Source of the DNA: Archangium violaceum
GTDB taxonomy: Bacteria > Myxococcota > Myxococcia > Myxococcales > Myxococcaceae
Reading direction: 5' to 3'
DNA: 64,000 bases
Assembly: GCF_016887565.1 (NCBI RefSeq)
Contig: NZ_CP069396.1
Span: 1,825,001 to 1,889,000, forward strand
A program made the translations under genes and the position numbers. Below the pieces are notes generated by a model that saw only the letters and a program-made list of their open reading frames with translations, was not told where the DNA came from and did no database searches. Below, one piece after another: positions 29,184 through 39,251 of the stretch. Positions within the stretch are counted from its first letter, which is position 1; every line of letters begins with the position of its first letter.

Positions 29184-29788
29184 TAACCGGTCACAGGTAA
29201 GGGCCTTCGGACGTCCATGGGTTGGTAGGGGCGCGGCAACCGAGCAGGCTCGAGCTGGTGGACCCGCAATTCGTCGGCCGTCCTGGGTGCCAAACCGTCT
29301 TCGATCGCGAGGGCACTGTCGCGCGCTTTCCAGCAAACCAGCCGGGTGGCTCGTATGTTCTCGCGCTGGAGCCTGGCGAAAATCGGCTGAAGTTGCCACA
29401 GCTCACGAGGACCGGGACGGGGACTGAGGCCGTCTATCGCAATGCGATTCAGTCACACCCAAACGACGGGCCGGGCAACCGGATTGCGGCGGTGTTGGGG
29501 GCTTCGTTGTTGCGGTCGTCGCTCATGAACGATTCGCGCTTTCCAGTTCCGCAGGCCGACCGGGGCCTGTATTACCGGAATGATCCGGTCTTTCTCCATG
29601 CCAAGGCGATCCATGAGCACGCCATTGCCAGGCATGCATTCTGTTTCGGCTACGACGAAGTGGAGCTCGACGCGGGTAACGGCGAGCGAGGTCCGAGGCC
29701 TTCCATGCTCGACGGGCTCCACGACACCTGGGCTCAGCTCGCCGTCGCGCCGTATGTGGAGCCGATCTCCGCCGCGATGCGCTCCTGA
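29184..29788 (+). pseudogene. Internally deleted copy of the GH64 gene
   Basis: A second copy of the GH64 gene at 32144-33331. It shares the upstream flank (29184-29260 matches 31979-32055), then lacks the start codon and first ~40 codons, keeps VDREGTVARFPANQ to NRLKLPQL, loses 639 bp that correspond to 32363-33001, and resumes at TRTGTGTEAVYRNAIQ. The 3' end departs from the parent after GNGE. The deletion is in frame, so a 188-codon frame survives, but it lacks both putative catalytic residues. Confidence 0.85.
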
Positions 29789-29876
29789 GCGCCAGGGCCC
29801 CTCCCTCCGGCCCATGTCACCAAAGCTTCATCCACAAGCCACCCATTGCTGACATGCTCGTGGCCAGAGAACTCAC
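29774..29876. repeat. 103-bp direct repeat, copy 1
   Basis: Nearly identical to 56921-57023 (a handful of substitutions), in the same orientation. It contains CAAAGCTTCATCCACAAGCC. In both places it directly follows an accessory gene. Nature unknown; it could be the tail of an insertion element. Confidence 0.85.
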
Positions 29877-29966
29877 CTGCAATCAATGTTCGAGTCGTTG
29901 ACCAGCGCGTGAGCGGGTCGGGGCGGTGCCGCCCCGACCCGTCATGCTCTCCAGGTGACCGGTGGG

Positions 29967-31317
<1,351 letters not shown>

Positions 31318-31563
31318 GGCCGTGCTCCTTCCTGGCGATGGGTGCAGGTGAGTGATTGCGGAATGACCGCGACCACTCACCTGCAATTGAGGGCAGGCTG
31401 GCCATTTGTGACGGCGCACAGGCGAAGTAGACGGGGCGGACGTGGAATTCCGGGTAGGCCTTCGCCTTGGGGAGCGCACGCTCACGGCCAGCGCCTGACG
31501 TCGTGTATCCGCGCTCGCTCGAGAATGAGCCGGGCCTTGTCTCGTGTCTCGGAGAGAGCGTGC

Positions 31564-31833
31564 TCAGCGCAGGGGGCGCTTGAAGCAGTAGGCGACCTCG
31601 CCGTCCGTGACGAGCTCCCAGCCCTGCAGGCCCGCGGCCTTGAGCTGCGCGTTGATGGCTTCGAGCCTCGATTCACCCGGGCCCCATTGAGGCTGCATGC
31701 AGTAGTAGTCCCAGCGCTGAATGCCCGTGTCCGTCTGCGCGAGCGCGGGGGGAACCCACTGCACCCGTGACGCGGCGCAGCCGGCCAGGAATGCGAGTGC
31801 GAGCAGGAGGTTGCGGCGAGCCTGGGTCTTCAT
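31564..31833 (-). CDS. Small lipoprotein with DUF4177-like domain
   Basis: An 89-residue lipoprotein (lipobox LAFLAGC). The mature part fits a DUF4177-like fold: RWDYYCMQP, then LNA-type helix ending in LQGWELVTDGEVAYCFKR. AAGGAG lies about 11 bases before the ATG. Its first 42 codons and upstream ~80 bp are duplicated at 58207-58412. Confidence 0.8.
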   Translation of the reverse strand: MKTQARRNLLLALAFLAGCAASRVQWVPPALAQTDTGIQRWDYYCMQPQWGPGESRLEAINAQLKAAGLQGWELVTDGEVAYCFKRPLR

Positions 31834-32143
31834 GGGCCTGTCTCCTTGGGCGGGCCGGGGTTTGAGGGGCCCTCCGAAGCTGAGCCTGCCCCACGTAACC
31901 GGGGCAAGCCCAGCCGCACGTGCCCTACCGGCAGTGGACGCTGTCCTTTCCGCACCGGGTGCGGTGGCTCGAGACGGGTAACCGGTCACAGATAAGGGCC
32001 TTCGGACGTCCATGGGTTGGTAGGGGCGCGGCAATCGAGCAGGCTCGAGCTGATCAAGCCGCCTTGGAGTGCAAGTACCCGAACGCGGGGGATTTCCCCC
32101 GTGAACGGTTGTTCCCTGGCAGATCAACTTCACGAGGCGTTGC
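31834..32143. other. Intergenic with duplicated flanks
   Basis: Divergent intergenic region. 31834-31914 is shared with 58332-58412, and 31979-32055 is shared with 29184-29260. The rest is the 5' flank of the GH64 gene. No RNA gene or terminator recognised. Confidence 0.7.
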
Positions 32144-33331
32144 ATGTCACTCGACAAGTCCTCTCGTCCAACCATTCCGTTCACGATCTTCAATAACAGT
32201 GGATCGAGCAAGCCGGCGTACCTCTACCTGTTCAGCAACAAGACGCTGGAGTACCTCGTCGATCGCGAGGGCACTGTCGCGCGTTTTCCAGCAAACCAGC
32301 CGGGTGGCTCGTATGGTCTCGCGCTCGAGCCTGGCGAAAATCGGCTGAAGTTGCCACAGCTCGAGGCCGTGCGGGCGTATGTCTCGTTTGGCCGAAAGCT
32401 GCAAGTCGGCACGGATGGCAAAGGTCGCCCGATAACGGTGGATGCCGGAACTCCGAACAATAATCCAAACTATGACATCGTATGGGACTTCATTGAGCTC
32501 AACTGGCTCGCGACGGCCAATGGCGGGGTCGAGAAATCCCGGTTGCACGCCAACGTGACCCAGGTGGACGCGTTCGGGCTCGCACTGCGGCTCCAGTTTA
32601 GCGGCTATGATCCTGGCGCTCCGACCCGGGAGAAGCACTTCGACATGGGGTTCGCCAGCGATACCGCCCGGGGAGAGATCTTCGACAGGCTGGAGGCGGC
32701 GGAGCCATGGCGGCGGCTGGTCGTCAAGAACCAGCGGGGGGAGCGGGTCAGGGCGCTGATGCCGGGCTTTGCGATCGCCTACGGTGACCTCTATCCCGTC
32801 GATCTCCGGTTTCCCGAAACTCAGCTCGAGCCATACATTGACGCGTGCTTGAGCTATTACAAAGACCAAGAACACTCATTGGTCCTCGAGTATGATGGCG
32901 CGGAATATCGGTGCGTCATCGATGCGGACCAGTTCACGTTCATCCGCGGCACCGACGGGCAGAGGTACACGATGGGTGTCAAGAACCTCAAGCCACCGAT
33001 CACGAGGACCGGGACGGGGACTGAGGCCGTCTATCGCAATGCGATTCAGTCATACCCAAACGATGGGCCGGGCAACCGGATTGCGGCGGTGTTGGGGGCT
33101 TCGTTGTTGCGGTCGACGCTCATGAACGACTCGCGCTTTCCGGTTCCGCAGGCCGACCGGGGCCTTTATTACCGGAATGAGCCGGTCTTTCTCTATGCCA
33201 AGGCGATCCATGAGCGCGCCATTGCCAGGCATGCATTCTGTTTCGGCTACGACGAAGTGGAGCTCGACGCGGGTAACGGCGAGGTGATCAATCCTACGTC
33301 GCTGACCCTCACGATCAACGCGGGCGCCTGA
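32144..33331 (+). CDS. Glycoside hydrolase family 64-like beta-1,3-glucanase
   Basis: A 395-residue protein matching the GH64/thaumatin-like beta-1,3-glucanase pattern: start PFTIFNNSGSSKPAYLYLF, VRAYVSFGRKLQV, WDFIELNW, NVTQVDAFGLALRL, and the closing ARHAFCFGYDEV. By comparison with laminaripentaose-producing enzymes, Glu118 and Asp142 are the likely catalytic pair, with about eight extra residues between them. No signal peptide is seen. It would attack fungal or algal beta-1,3-glucan, which suits a predatory soil bacterium. A decayed copy lies at 29184-29788. Confidence 0.8.
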   Translation: MSLDKSSRPTIPFTIFNNSGSSKPAYLYLFSNKTLEYLVDREGTVARFPANQPGGSYGLALEPGENRLKLPQLEAVRAYVSFGRKLQVGTDGKGRPITVDAGTPNNNPNYDIVWDFIELNWLATANGGVEKSRLHANVTQVDAFGLALRLQFSGYDPGAPTREKHFDMGFASDTARGEIFDRLEAAEPWRRLVVKNQRGERVRALMPGFAIAYGDLYPVDLRFPETQLEPYIDACLSYYKDQEHSLVLEYDGAEYRCVIDADQFTFIRGTDGQRYTMGVKNLKPPITRTGTGTEAVYRNAIQSYPNDGPGNRIAAVLGASLLRSTLMNDSRFPVPQADRGLYYRNEPVFLYAKAIHERAIARHAFCFGYDEVELDAGNGEVINPTSLTLTINAGA

Positions 33332-33827
33332 TGCTTGAACCTGGGCCCGACAGCGATGGTGAGCCGCAAGGGGTGGAGCGCCCGCCGATCTCCGGGAAGC
33401 GCTCGTAGGCCCGTTTAAGCACGCCCAGGTGGGCAGGGAGGACTTCGGTCAATGTCCTGGCGCGCCCCGCCTGCGCGAGTCCCTCCGTCTCCCTCACCAC
33501 CTCGGCGGCTTGCCCGCTCGCTTTCGCGGCGCGGGAGAAGCGCTCGAAGGCCCGTTCCGCTGCGGTAAGCTTTCCATCCAACGCTTCCCATTGACGCGGC
33601 TCCAAGTCATTGCGCGCCCGAAACAACAGCGCCCGGGCCTGCTCCAGGTCCGCCTTTCCGATCCGCGACTGTGGCCGCAGGTCCATCTGCCCGGACACGA
33701 GCTGGATGCGCGGGTGCGAGGGCGGCGTCGGGGCGAAGGCATGGGGCCGTGGCATCGCCGGAGCGGCGGGCGCGCTCGCGCAGGCTGCGAGAAAGAGCAG
33801 GAGGGTGCTACAAACGAGCAACCGCAT
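33315..33827 (-). CDS. Lipoprotein, helical, unknown function
   Basis: A 170-residue lipoprotein (MRLLVCSTLLLFLAAC). The mature part is mostly helix: KADLEQARALLFRARNDLEP to the end. A GTG six bases upstream of the chosen ATG is an alternative start. Its 3' end overlaps the GH64 gene by 17 bp on the opposite strand. Confidence 0.7.
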   Translation of the reverse strand: MRLLVCSTLLLFLAACASAPAAPAMPRPHAFAPTPPSHPRIQLVSGQMDLRPQSRIGKADLEQARALLFRARNDLEPRQWEALDGKLTAAERAFERFSRAAKASGQAAEVVRETEGLAQAGRARTLTEVLPAHLGVLKRAYERFPEIGGRSTPCGSPSLSGPGSSIRRPR

Positions 33828-33914
33828 GGCCACGTCGTTTCAATCAAGTGTGGAGGATTGGGTCAAGCCGGGCGTGTGCTAGAGTCTACTGGTCTACCCT
33901 GACGGCACGACAAC

Positions 33915-33943
33915 CTGGGACTGACCAGGAGCAGCAGTCCCAG
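33915..33943. repeat. 9-bp perfect inverted repeat
   Basis: CTGGGACTG at 33915-33923 pairs with CAGTCCCAG at 33935-33943 around an 11-base loop. It lies about 90 bp upstream of the minus-strand lipoprotein and could be an operator or a terminator; no T-tract. Confidence 0.45.
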
Positions 33944-34181
33944 CACCGAGTACCGGAGGAGGGCCTCGAAGGGGCTACCCGCGCCGATGACCTTGTCGGA
34001 GCGTGAACTCTAGCTCACTCGCTCCGTCGGGGGTGCCCCCGGCCCGCAGACGCGCATCGGTATCACGACGGCGGTGAAGCTGCGGTGGTCCGGCGCGTGG
34101 AGCCTGCCCGGGCTGTGCTCATCGCCCTCTCGCCCTCTCGGGGGCAGGAGGCGGGGTAGGCGGCCGGAACTCCTAGCGGGC

Positions 34182-34310
34182 TCACAGGACGGCCGGCTGC
34201 CCGGGCGTGAGCAGCCGCAGCCTCGGGTCACCCGCGAAGGCGGCGCGGACCTCGGCTTCCTCCGCCAGCGGCTCGAAGGTCCCGAAGTGCATACCTACCG
34301 CACTTTCAGC
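34182..34310 (-). pseudogene. C-terminal remnant of an MBL-fold metal-dependent hydrolase
   Basis: Reading the minus strand gives AVGMHFGTFEPLAEEAEVR, then FAGDPRLRLLTPGQPAVL and a stop. The HFGTF-x-PLAE pattern is the end of the MBL-fold hydrolases related to UlaG. The rest of the gene is gone; the next gene upstream in that direction is the SDR in another frame, so the hydrolase was cut at this junction. Confidence 0.65.
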
Positions 34311-35115
34311 GCGAGTTCTGCGCCGCGAGAATCTTCGGCGTGCGCGGACGCATCAGCCGCGCGGACAGACGCGCCACGAACTCGCGCGTGAACCAGCGAC
34401 TCGACAGCGCGGTGAGGTAGTTGCCCGTGCCGTGCACCACGTGTGACCGATTCGCGTCGAAGGCCTTGAGCCCCACGTACACCACATCCTCCGCCGACGC
34501 CTTCTTGCCGAACGCCGCCTCTTCACCCGCGCGCGCGAAGAACGGAGTGTCGGTCGCACCCGGGCACAGCGCCAGCACGCGCACGCCGCGATCGCGGTAT
34601 TCAGCCCAGAGCGCTTCGCTGAACGACAGCACGAAGGCCTTGCTCGCCGCGTAGACCGCCATGAACGGTACCGCCTGAAAGGCCGCCGTCGACGCCACCT
34701 GGATGACGCCTCCCTGGCGGCGCTCGAGGTCGGGCAGGAAGACATGCGTCAACTCGACCAGCGCCCCGATGTTGAGGTCGATCTCTTCCCGCTGAGTCTC
34801 CAGGGAGAGCGCCTCGAAAGGTCCGTAGCTCGCGAAGCCCGCGTTGTTGATCAACACATCGACCGTGAGTCCCATGCCGTGCACCGCGTCGCGCACCCGC
34901 TTCGCCGCGCCCGGCTTCGCCAGGTCTTCGGCCAGCACATCGACCTTCACGCCGTGCGCCTTCGTCAGCGACGCCGCCAGACTCCGGAGCCGCTCCTCAC
35001 CTCGTGCCACCAGCACCAGCCGCGCCCGGCGGCGTGCCAGCTCCGAGGCGAACGCCGCTCCGATGCCCGTGGAACCGCCCGTCACCACCACTGTCTTGTC
35101 CGCGAAATCGAACAT
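34306..35115 (-). CDS. Short-chain dehydrogenase/reductase
   Basis: A 269-residue classical SDR. The NADP-type binding motif is TGGSTGIG with ARRRARLVLVARG behind it, NNAG is present, and the active site is Ser in VASTAAF, YAASK with Tyr and Lys. AAGGAGG stands eight bases before the ATG. Divergently transcribed from a LysR regulator across 79 bp, which probably controls it. Substrate unknown. Confidence 0.92.
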   Translation of the reverse strand: MFDFADKTVVVTGGSTGIGAAFASELARRRARLVLVARGEERLRSLAASLTKAHGVKVDVLAEDLAKPGAAKRVRDAVHGMGLTVDVLINNAGFASYGPFEALSLETQREEIDLNIGALVELTHVFLPDLERRQGGVIQVASTAAFQAVPFMAVYAASKAFVLSFSEALWAEYRDRGVRVLALCPGATDTPFFARAGEEAAFGKKASAEDVVYVGLKAFDANRSHVVHGTGNYLTALSSRWFTREFVARLSARLMRPRTPKILAAQNSR

Positions 35116-35194
35116 GGATACCTCCTTGTGCACCCATGATGCGAGTCCGGCCATTTCTCAGGAACGGACATGGCTGGTAACCTGTTTTCCATTC
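35116..35194. promoter_or_regulatory. Divergent promoter region, likely LysR operator
   Basis: 79 bp between the SDR and LysR genes. It contains ATGG-N15-CCAT with the palindrome GGTAACC inside (about 35171-35193), which could be a LysR-type binding site. Assignment rests on position and symmetry only. Confidence 0.4.
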
Positions 35195-36085
35195 ATGCAA
35201 ACCCTCGTTCCCACCTGGGATGATCTCCGCGTCCTGCTGGCCCTGCATCGGCACCACAGCTTCCTGGCGGCCGGGCGTGCGCTGGGCGTGTCCACCTCCA
35301 CTGTGGCTCGACGCATCGAGGCGCTGGAAGCGGCGCTGGGGCGCGCGCTCGTGCACCGCGGCAGCGCGGGCACCTCGGTGGAACCCGGCGCGCTCGAGCT
35401 GGTGTTTCTCGCCGAGCAGCTCGAGCACGGGCTGGACGCCGCGCGACGGGATGAAGGGGACGCGGCCTCGAGTCTCGCGGGCACGGTGCGCATCTCGGTG
35501 GGCGAAGGCTTCGTCCGCCCGCTGACGCAGCTGCTTTCGGAACTGCGCCGCAAACACCCGGAGATGCATTTCGAGCTCGTCTCCGAGTCGCGCCTGAGCG
35601 ACCTCTCGCGCCGCGAGGCCGACATCGGAATCCGCAAAGCGCGTTCTTCGTCACCGGTGCTGGTGGAGAAGTCCGTGGGGCGGTTGCGCTTCGCGCTCTT
35701 CGCATCACAGAGCTACGTCGAGCGGAGGCTGCGCGGTGGTCAGCTCCGGGCGGGCGACTTCGAGCGGCACGACTTCGTCGGCTACGACGGTCCGCTGCGC
35801 AAGCTGCCGCAGGAGCAATGGTTGGTGGCACAGGGGGCGACGCGGTTTCCATTCCGTTCCAATTCCGACTTCGCACTGCAGACGGCAGTCGAGCTCGGCC
35901 AGGGCATCTGTCTGATGGCCGAAGCGTTGGGGCGCGAGCTCGCGAGCCTCGTGAGGCTCGACGTCGATGTGCCACTGCCCTCGGTGCCGGTGTTCCTCGT
36001 GTTTCATCGCGAGCTGCGGCAGGTGCCCCGCATCCGCGTGGTGGCGAGCGCGCTCGAAGCGGCGCTGCGTCGCGGGCTGAGCTGA
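35195..36085 (+). CDS. LysR-family transcriptional regulator
   Basis: A 296-residue LysR regulator. The N-terminal winged helix (WDDLRVLLALHRHHSFLAAG to STSTVARRIEALEAALG) is followed by a substrate-binding domain. It sits back to back with the SDR gene, the usual arrangement for a regulator and its target. Ligand unknown. Confidence 0.92.
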   Translation: MQTLVPTWDDLRVLLALHRHHSFLAAGRALGVSTSTVARRIEALEAALGRALVHRGSAGTSVEPGALELVFLAEQLEHGLDAARRDEGDAASSLAGTVRISVGEGFVRPLTQLLSELRRKHPEMHFELVSESRLSDLSRREADIGIRKARSSSPVLVEKSVGRLRFALFASQSYVERRLRGGQLRAGDFERHDFVGYDGPLRKLPQEQWLVAQGATRFPFRSNSDFALQTAVELGQGICLMAEALGRELASLVRLDVDVPLPSVPVFLVFHRELRQVPRIRVVASALEAALRRGLS

Positions 36086-36142
36086 GCTCGGGATATGCCA
36101 TCCCGCGAGCGAGCGAAATTTGCTGAACATGCCGCTCTGCCA

Positions 36143-36200
36143 CGTGTCTACCGCAACTGCTGGGGCCTGCGAGGCGACTGTTCCAAGGGTTCAACTGGAC
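36143..36200 (+). pseudogene. 58-bp remnant of a RAYT transposase gene
   Basis: This segment matches 62640-62697, inside the RAYT gene, at about 53 of 58 bases. It corresponds to the part encoding LPQLLG to FQWFNWT. Nothing else of the element is recognisable here, so it is an old fragment. Confidence 0.7.
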
Positions 36201-36340
36201 AAAGTCGTCGAGCCCGAGGCCCGGGCGTTCGAGGTCCGGTTCGCCTGAACGCCTGGAGGGCACGCGGCATGTGCCCGGGATTGTTCAACTTTTCCTGGAG
36301 GCCATTGCAGTCCGCACGCAGCGGGACTAGTCATGCCGCG

Positions 36341-36465
36341 AAACGCCGAGTCCCGCCGTCAGCGGGAGCGGGGGACCCAGGTTCGTAGGGGCGAGTCGCT
36401 CAGTACCGAGCGTAGGGCAGGTTCCCAGCCCGAGTCCGTCAGCTAACCCCGCAGGCGTCGAGGAG
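36341..36465 (+). ncRNA. c-di-AMP riboswitch (ydaO/yuaA type)
   Basis: The stretch directly before kup has the conserved ydaO-yuaA blocks in order: CGCCGAGTCCCGCC, GCGGGAGCGGGGGACCCAGG, GGGGCGAGTCG and CCGAGTCCGTCAGCTAAC, then GCAGGCGT. The kup ribosome site GAGGAG follows within a few bases, so ligand binding could hide it or end transcription early. c-di-AMP shuts off potassium uptake genes in other bacteria, which fits the kup target. Confidence 0.9.
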
Positions 36466-36472
36466 AACACCG

Positions 36473-38458
36473 ATGTCTTCCGACCCCAGCAGTCACGGGC
36501 CGGGCTCGCCAACGTCCGCGGGCTCGGCCGCTCCCGTTTCCACCCCGTCGTCCTCCCATGGCCACCGTGCTTCCGGCACGGGGCCCGAGCCGTTCGCCCG
36601 GCTGGCGCCCCTGGCCCTCGGCGCGCTCGGCATCGTCTACGGCGACATCGGCACCAGCCCGCTGTACGCGCTGCGCGACTGCTTCAGCGGTGAGCACGGC
36701 ATCGCTCCGACGCCGGAGAACGTGCTCGGCGTGCTCAGCCTGGTCTTCTGGAGCCTCATCATCGTCATCTCCGTGAAGTACCTCGGCTTCGTGATGCGGG
36801 CCGACAACCGCGGGGAGGGCGGCATCCTCGCCCTGTTGGCCCTGGTGGTACAGCGCGGAGGACGTGAGGGCAGCGGCGCGCGGCGCATTGTGCTCCTGAC
36901 GCTCGGCCTCTTCGGCGCCGCGCTGCTCTACGGCGACGGCGTCATCACCCCGGCCGTCTCGGTGCTCTCCGCCGTGGAGGGGCTCGGCGTGGCCACGCCG
37001 CTCTTCACCCCGTACGTGCTGCCCATCGCCCTGGTCATCCTGCTCGCGCTCTTCCTCGTGCAGAGCAAGGGCACCGGCGGCATCGGCCGGGTGTTCGGCC
37101 CGCTGATGGTGGTGTGGTTCACCGTCATCGCGGTGCTGGGCGCCCATGAGATGCTGCGCAACCTCTCCGTGCTCCAGGCCCTGGTGCCCACGCACGCGGT
37201 GCGCTTCTTCGCGCAGAACGGGTGGCACGGCTTCCTGGTGCTGGGCGCGGTGTTCCTCGTCGTCACCGGCGGCGAGGCGCTCTACGCGGACATGGGCCAC
37301 TTCGGCTACCGGCCCATCCGCCTGGCGTGGTTCGCGGTGGTGCTGCCGGCGCTGCTGCTCAACTACTTCGGGCAGGGCGCGCTGCTCCTGAGAGACCCGT
37401 CCGTCGCCGTCAATCCGTTCTTCCACCTCGCGCCGGACTGGGCCCTCTACCCGCTGGTGGCGCTGGCCACGGCCGCCACCGTCATCGCTTCGCAGGCGCT
37501 CATCTCCGGGGTCTTCAGCATCACCCGGCAGGCCATCCAGCTCGGTTACTGGCCCCGCCTCGAGGTGGTGCACACCTCCGCCGAGGAGCAGGGGCAGATC
37601 TATCTGCCGGGCGTCAACATCGCGCTGCTCGTGGGCGTGATGCTGGTGGTGCTGGGCTTCCGCTCCTCCGCCGCCCTCACGGCCGCGTATGGCATCGCGG
37701 TGACGGCCACGATGGGCATCACCACCTGCCTCGCCTACGTCGTGGCGCGCGAGCGCTGGGGCGTGCGGCGCGCCATCGCCGTACCGCTGGGCGCGGCCTT
37801 CCTCGCGGTGGACCTGGCCTTCTTCGGCGCCAACGTCGTCAAGGTGGCCCACGGCGGCTGGCTTCCGCTGACGATGGGCGTCGTCCTCTTCACCCTGATG
37901 ACCACGTGGAAGCGTGGGCGCGAATTGCTGGGGCAGAAGCTGCGAGTCGCCTCCCTCGGCCTGAAGGACTTGCTGGAGAGCTTCGGCGAAAACGCGCCCC
38001 ACCGCGTGCCGGGCACGGCCATCTTCATGACGGGCAACCCCGAGATTGCCCCCAGCGCGATGCTCCACAACCTGAAGCACAACAAGGTGCTGCACGAGCA
38101 GACGCTGCTGCTCACCATCACCACCGAGGACGTCCCGCACGTGCCGTCCGCCGAGCGGGTGACGGTGGAGAGCCTCCCGCTGGGCATGCGCCGCATCACC
38201 GCGCGCTATGGCTTCATGGATGACCCGTCCATTCCGGATATCCTCAAGCGCTGCCGCGAGGCGGGCCTGCCCTTCAGCGTGATGAACACCAGCTTCTTCC
38301 TCGGCCGGGAGACGATCATCATCAGCAAGCACCCGGGCATGGCGCGCTGGCGCGAGCTGCTCTTCCTCTGGATGAGCCGCAACGCCCGCTCGGCCACCGC
38401 GTTCTTCCGCATCCCGCCCAACCGCGTGGTGGAATTGGGCGCGCAGGTGGAGCTGTAG
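36473..38458 (+). CDS. kup: Kup-family potassium uptake transporter
   Basis: A 661-residue low-affinity K+/H+ symporter. After a Ser/Pro/Gly-rich N-terminal extension of ~45 residues come the family motif ALGIVYGDIGTSPLYALRDCF, RADNRGEGGILALLALV and GDGVITPAVSVLSAVEGL, with about twelve membrane helices, then a soluble C-domain. Ribosome site GAGGAG is 9 bases upstream of the ATG and inside the riboswitch 3' edge. A strong hairpin follows the stop. Confidence 0.96.
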   Translation: MSSDPSSHGPGSPTSAGSAAPVSTPSSSHGHRASGTGPEPFARLAPLALGALGIVYGDIGTSPLYALRDCFSGEHGIAPTPENVLGVLSLVFWSLIIVISVKYLGFVMRADNRGEGGILALLALVVQRGGREGSGARRIVLLTLGLFGAALLYGDGVITPAVSVLSAVEGLGVATPLFTPYVLPIALVILLALFLVQSKGTGGIGRVFGPLMVVWFTVIAVLGAHEMLRNLSVLQALVPTHAVRFFAQNGWHGFLVLGAVFLVVTGGEALYADMGHFGYRPIRLAWFAVVLPALLLNYFGQGALLLRDPSVAVNPFFHLAPDWALYPLVALATAATVIASQALISGVFSITRQAIQLGYWPRLEVVHTSAEEQGQIYLPGVNIALLVGVMLVVLGFRSSAALTAAYGIAVTATMGITTCLAYVVARERWGVRRAIAVPLGAAFLAVDLAFFGANVVKVAHGGWLPLTMGVVLFTLMTTWKRGRELLGQKLRVASLGLKDLLESFGENAPHRVPGTAIFMTGNPEIAPSAMLHNLKHNKVLHEQTLLLTITTEDVPHVPSAERVTVESLPLGMRRITARYGFMDDPSIPDILKRCREAGLPFSVMNTSFFLGRETIIISKHPGMARWRELLFLWMSRNARSATAFFRIPPNRVVELGAQVEL

Positions 38459-38470
38459 CCGCGCGCTGGC

Positions 38471-38504
38471 GCGAGGTGGCGGCAGGCACGGCCCGCCACC
38501 TCGC
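38471..38504 (+). terminator. Hairpin after kup
   Basis: Perfect 12-bp stem GCGAGGTGGCGG / CCGCCACCTCGC with a 10-base loop, starting 12 bp after the kup stop. No T-tract, as is common for GC-rich terminators. Confidence 0.6.
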
Positions 38505-38519
38505 ACGGGCCTCACGGCA

Positions 38520-38580
38520 TCAGGTCGCCGGGCGGACCTTCACGCGCATGTAGCGGCCGTCGTCCTTCTCCTTGACAGGG
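38520..38580 (-). pseudogene. 3' remnant of a gene cut at a REP-like motif
   Basis: The minus strand reads VKEKDDGRYMRVKVRPAT and a stop at 38520-38522. The good codon use stops at the GGTGTCAAAAGACTCG motif at 38583. The rest of the gene is missing. Confidence 0.45.
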
Positions 38581-38582
38581 AA

Positions 38583-38598
38583 GGTGTCAAAAGACTCG
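38583..38598 (+). repeat. REP-like motif, copy 1
   Basis: GGTGTCAAAAGACTCG. Same core as 49498, 60931, 62240 and (inverted) 63134. It marks the break point of the preceding gene remnant. Confidence 0.6.
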
Positions 38599-38611
38599 TT
38601 CCAGTGGTTGT

Positions 38612-39110
38612 AAGGCGCTGTACGAATCCTTTGAGTGATGCCTGGAGGCTACCCATGGATCCATAGGGTGAAAGTCCCGAAGCGGTAGAAGGTCGAGGCC
38701 GCATAGCTTGGATGGCACCGACAGAGGAGACCCCTGCGGTGAAGCCCATCGACAAAGCCCCGGAAAGCGGGGTGAGCGAGTGAGCGGGCCGCAACGACGA
38801 GTGAACACCCGGTAGAGGCCTCGTGATTCGTTAACTCCGGATGCCGAGCCGACTCAAAGTTCTCAAGCGGGAGACACTCGAAGCCGCCTACCTGGAGGCC
38901 CGCCGCAAAGGCGGTGCCCCTGGGGAAGACGGAGAGACGTTCGAGCGCATCGAGGAGACGGGCCGGGAGGAGTTCCTCGCGCGGATAGTCGAGGAATTAC
39001 AAACTTCCAAAGGAGGGGGGCAAAGTGCGCGTCATCTCGATTCCCTCGATACGGGATAGGACCGTGCAGGGAGCACTCCGCCTGATATTGGAACCCATCT
39101 GCGAGCCTGG
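38612..39110 (+). pseudogene. Degenerate group II intron with reverse transcriptase fragment
   Basis: The 5' part (GGGTGAAAGTCCCGAAGC and the following structured stretch) resembles the domain I region of bacterial group II introns. From 38841 the frame reads LKRETLEAAYLEARRKGGAP, the start of a group II intron RT/maturase. In the G-run near 39011-39022 the frame shifts to KVRVISIPSIRDRTVQGALR, and the RT ends at about 39105. Most of the RT, maturase domain and domains V-VI are missing. Confidence 0.7.
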
Positions 39111-39251
39111 CGGAGTCTTGTGGGAGCCTGGCGGTAGCGTGTGCCCTGGCGAGGTGTGGCTGGGGAGGGGCTGGTGGGGACGCACGGGTCGTTCCACCGG
39201 TCTGGTGGACAGCGAGCGCGGGATGCTTCTGAGCGCCAGAGGAGAGCCAGC

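Noticed and set aside
36443-38515. 690-codon minus-strand frame
   Set aside because: Antisense to kup; no recognisable domain, His/Glu/Arg-rich as expected of a shadow.
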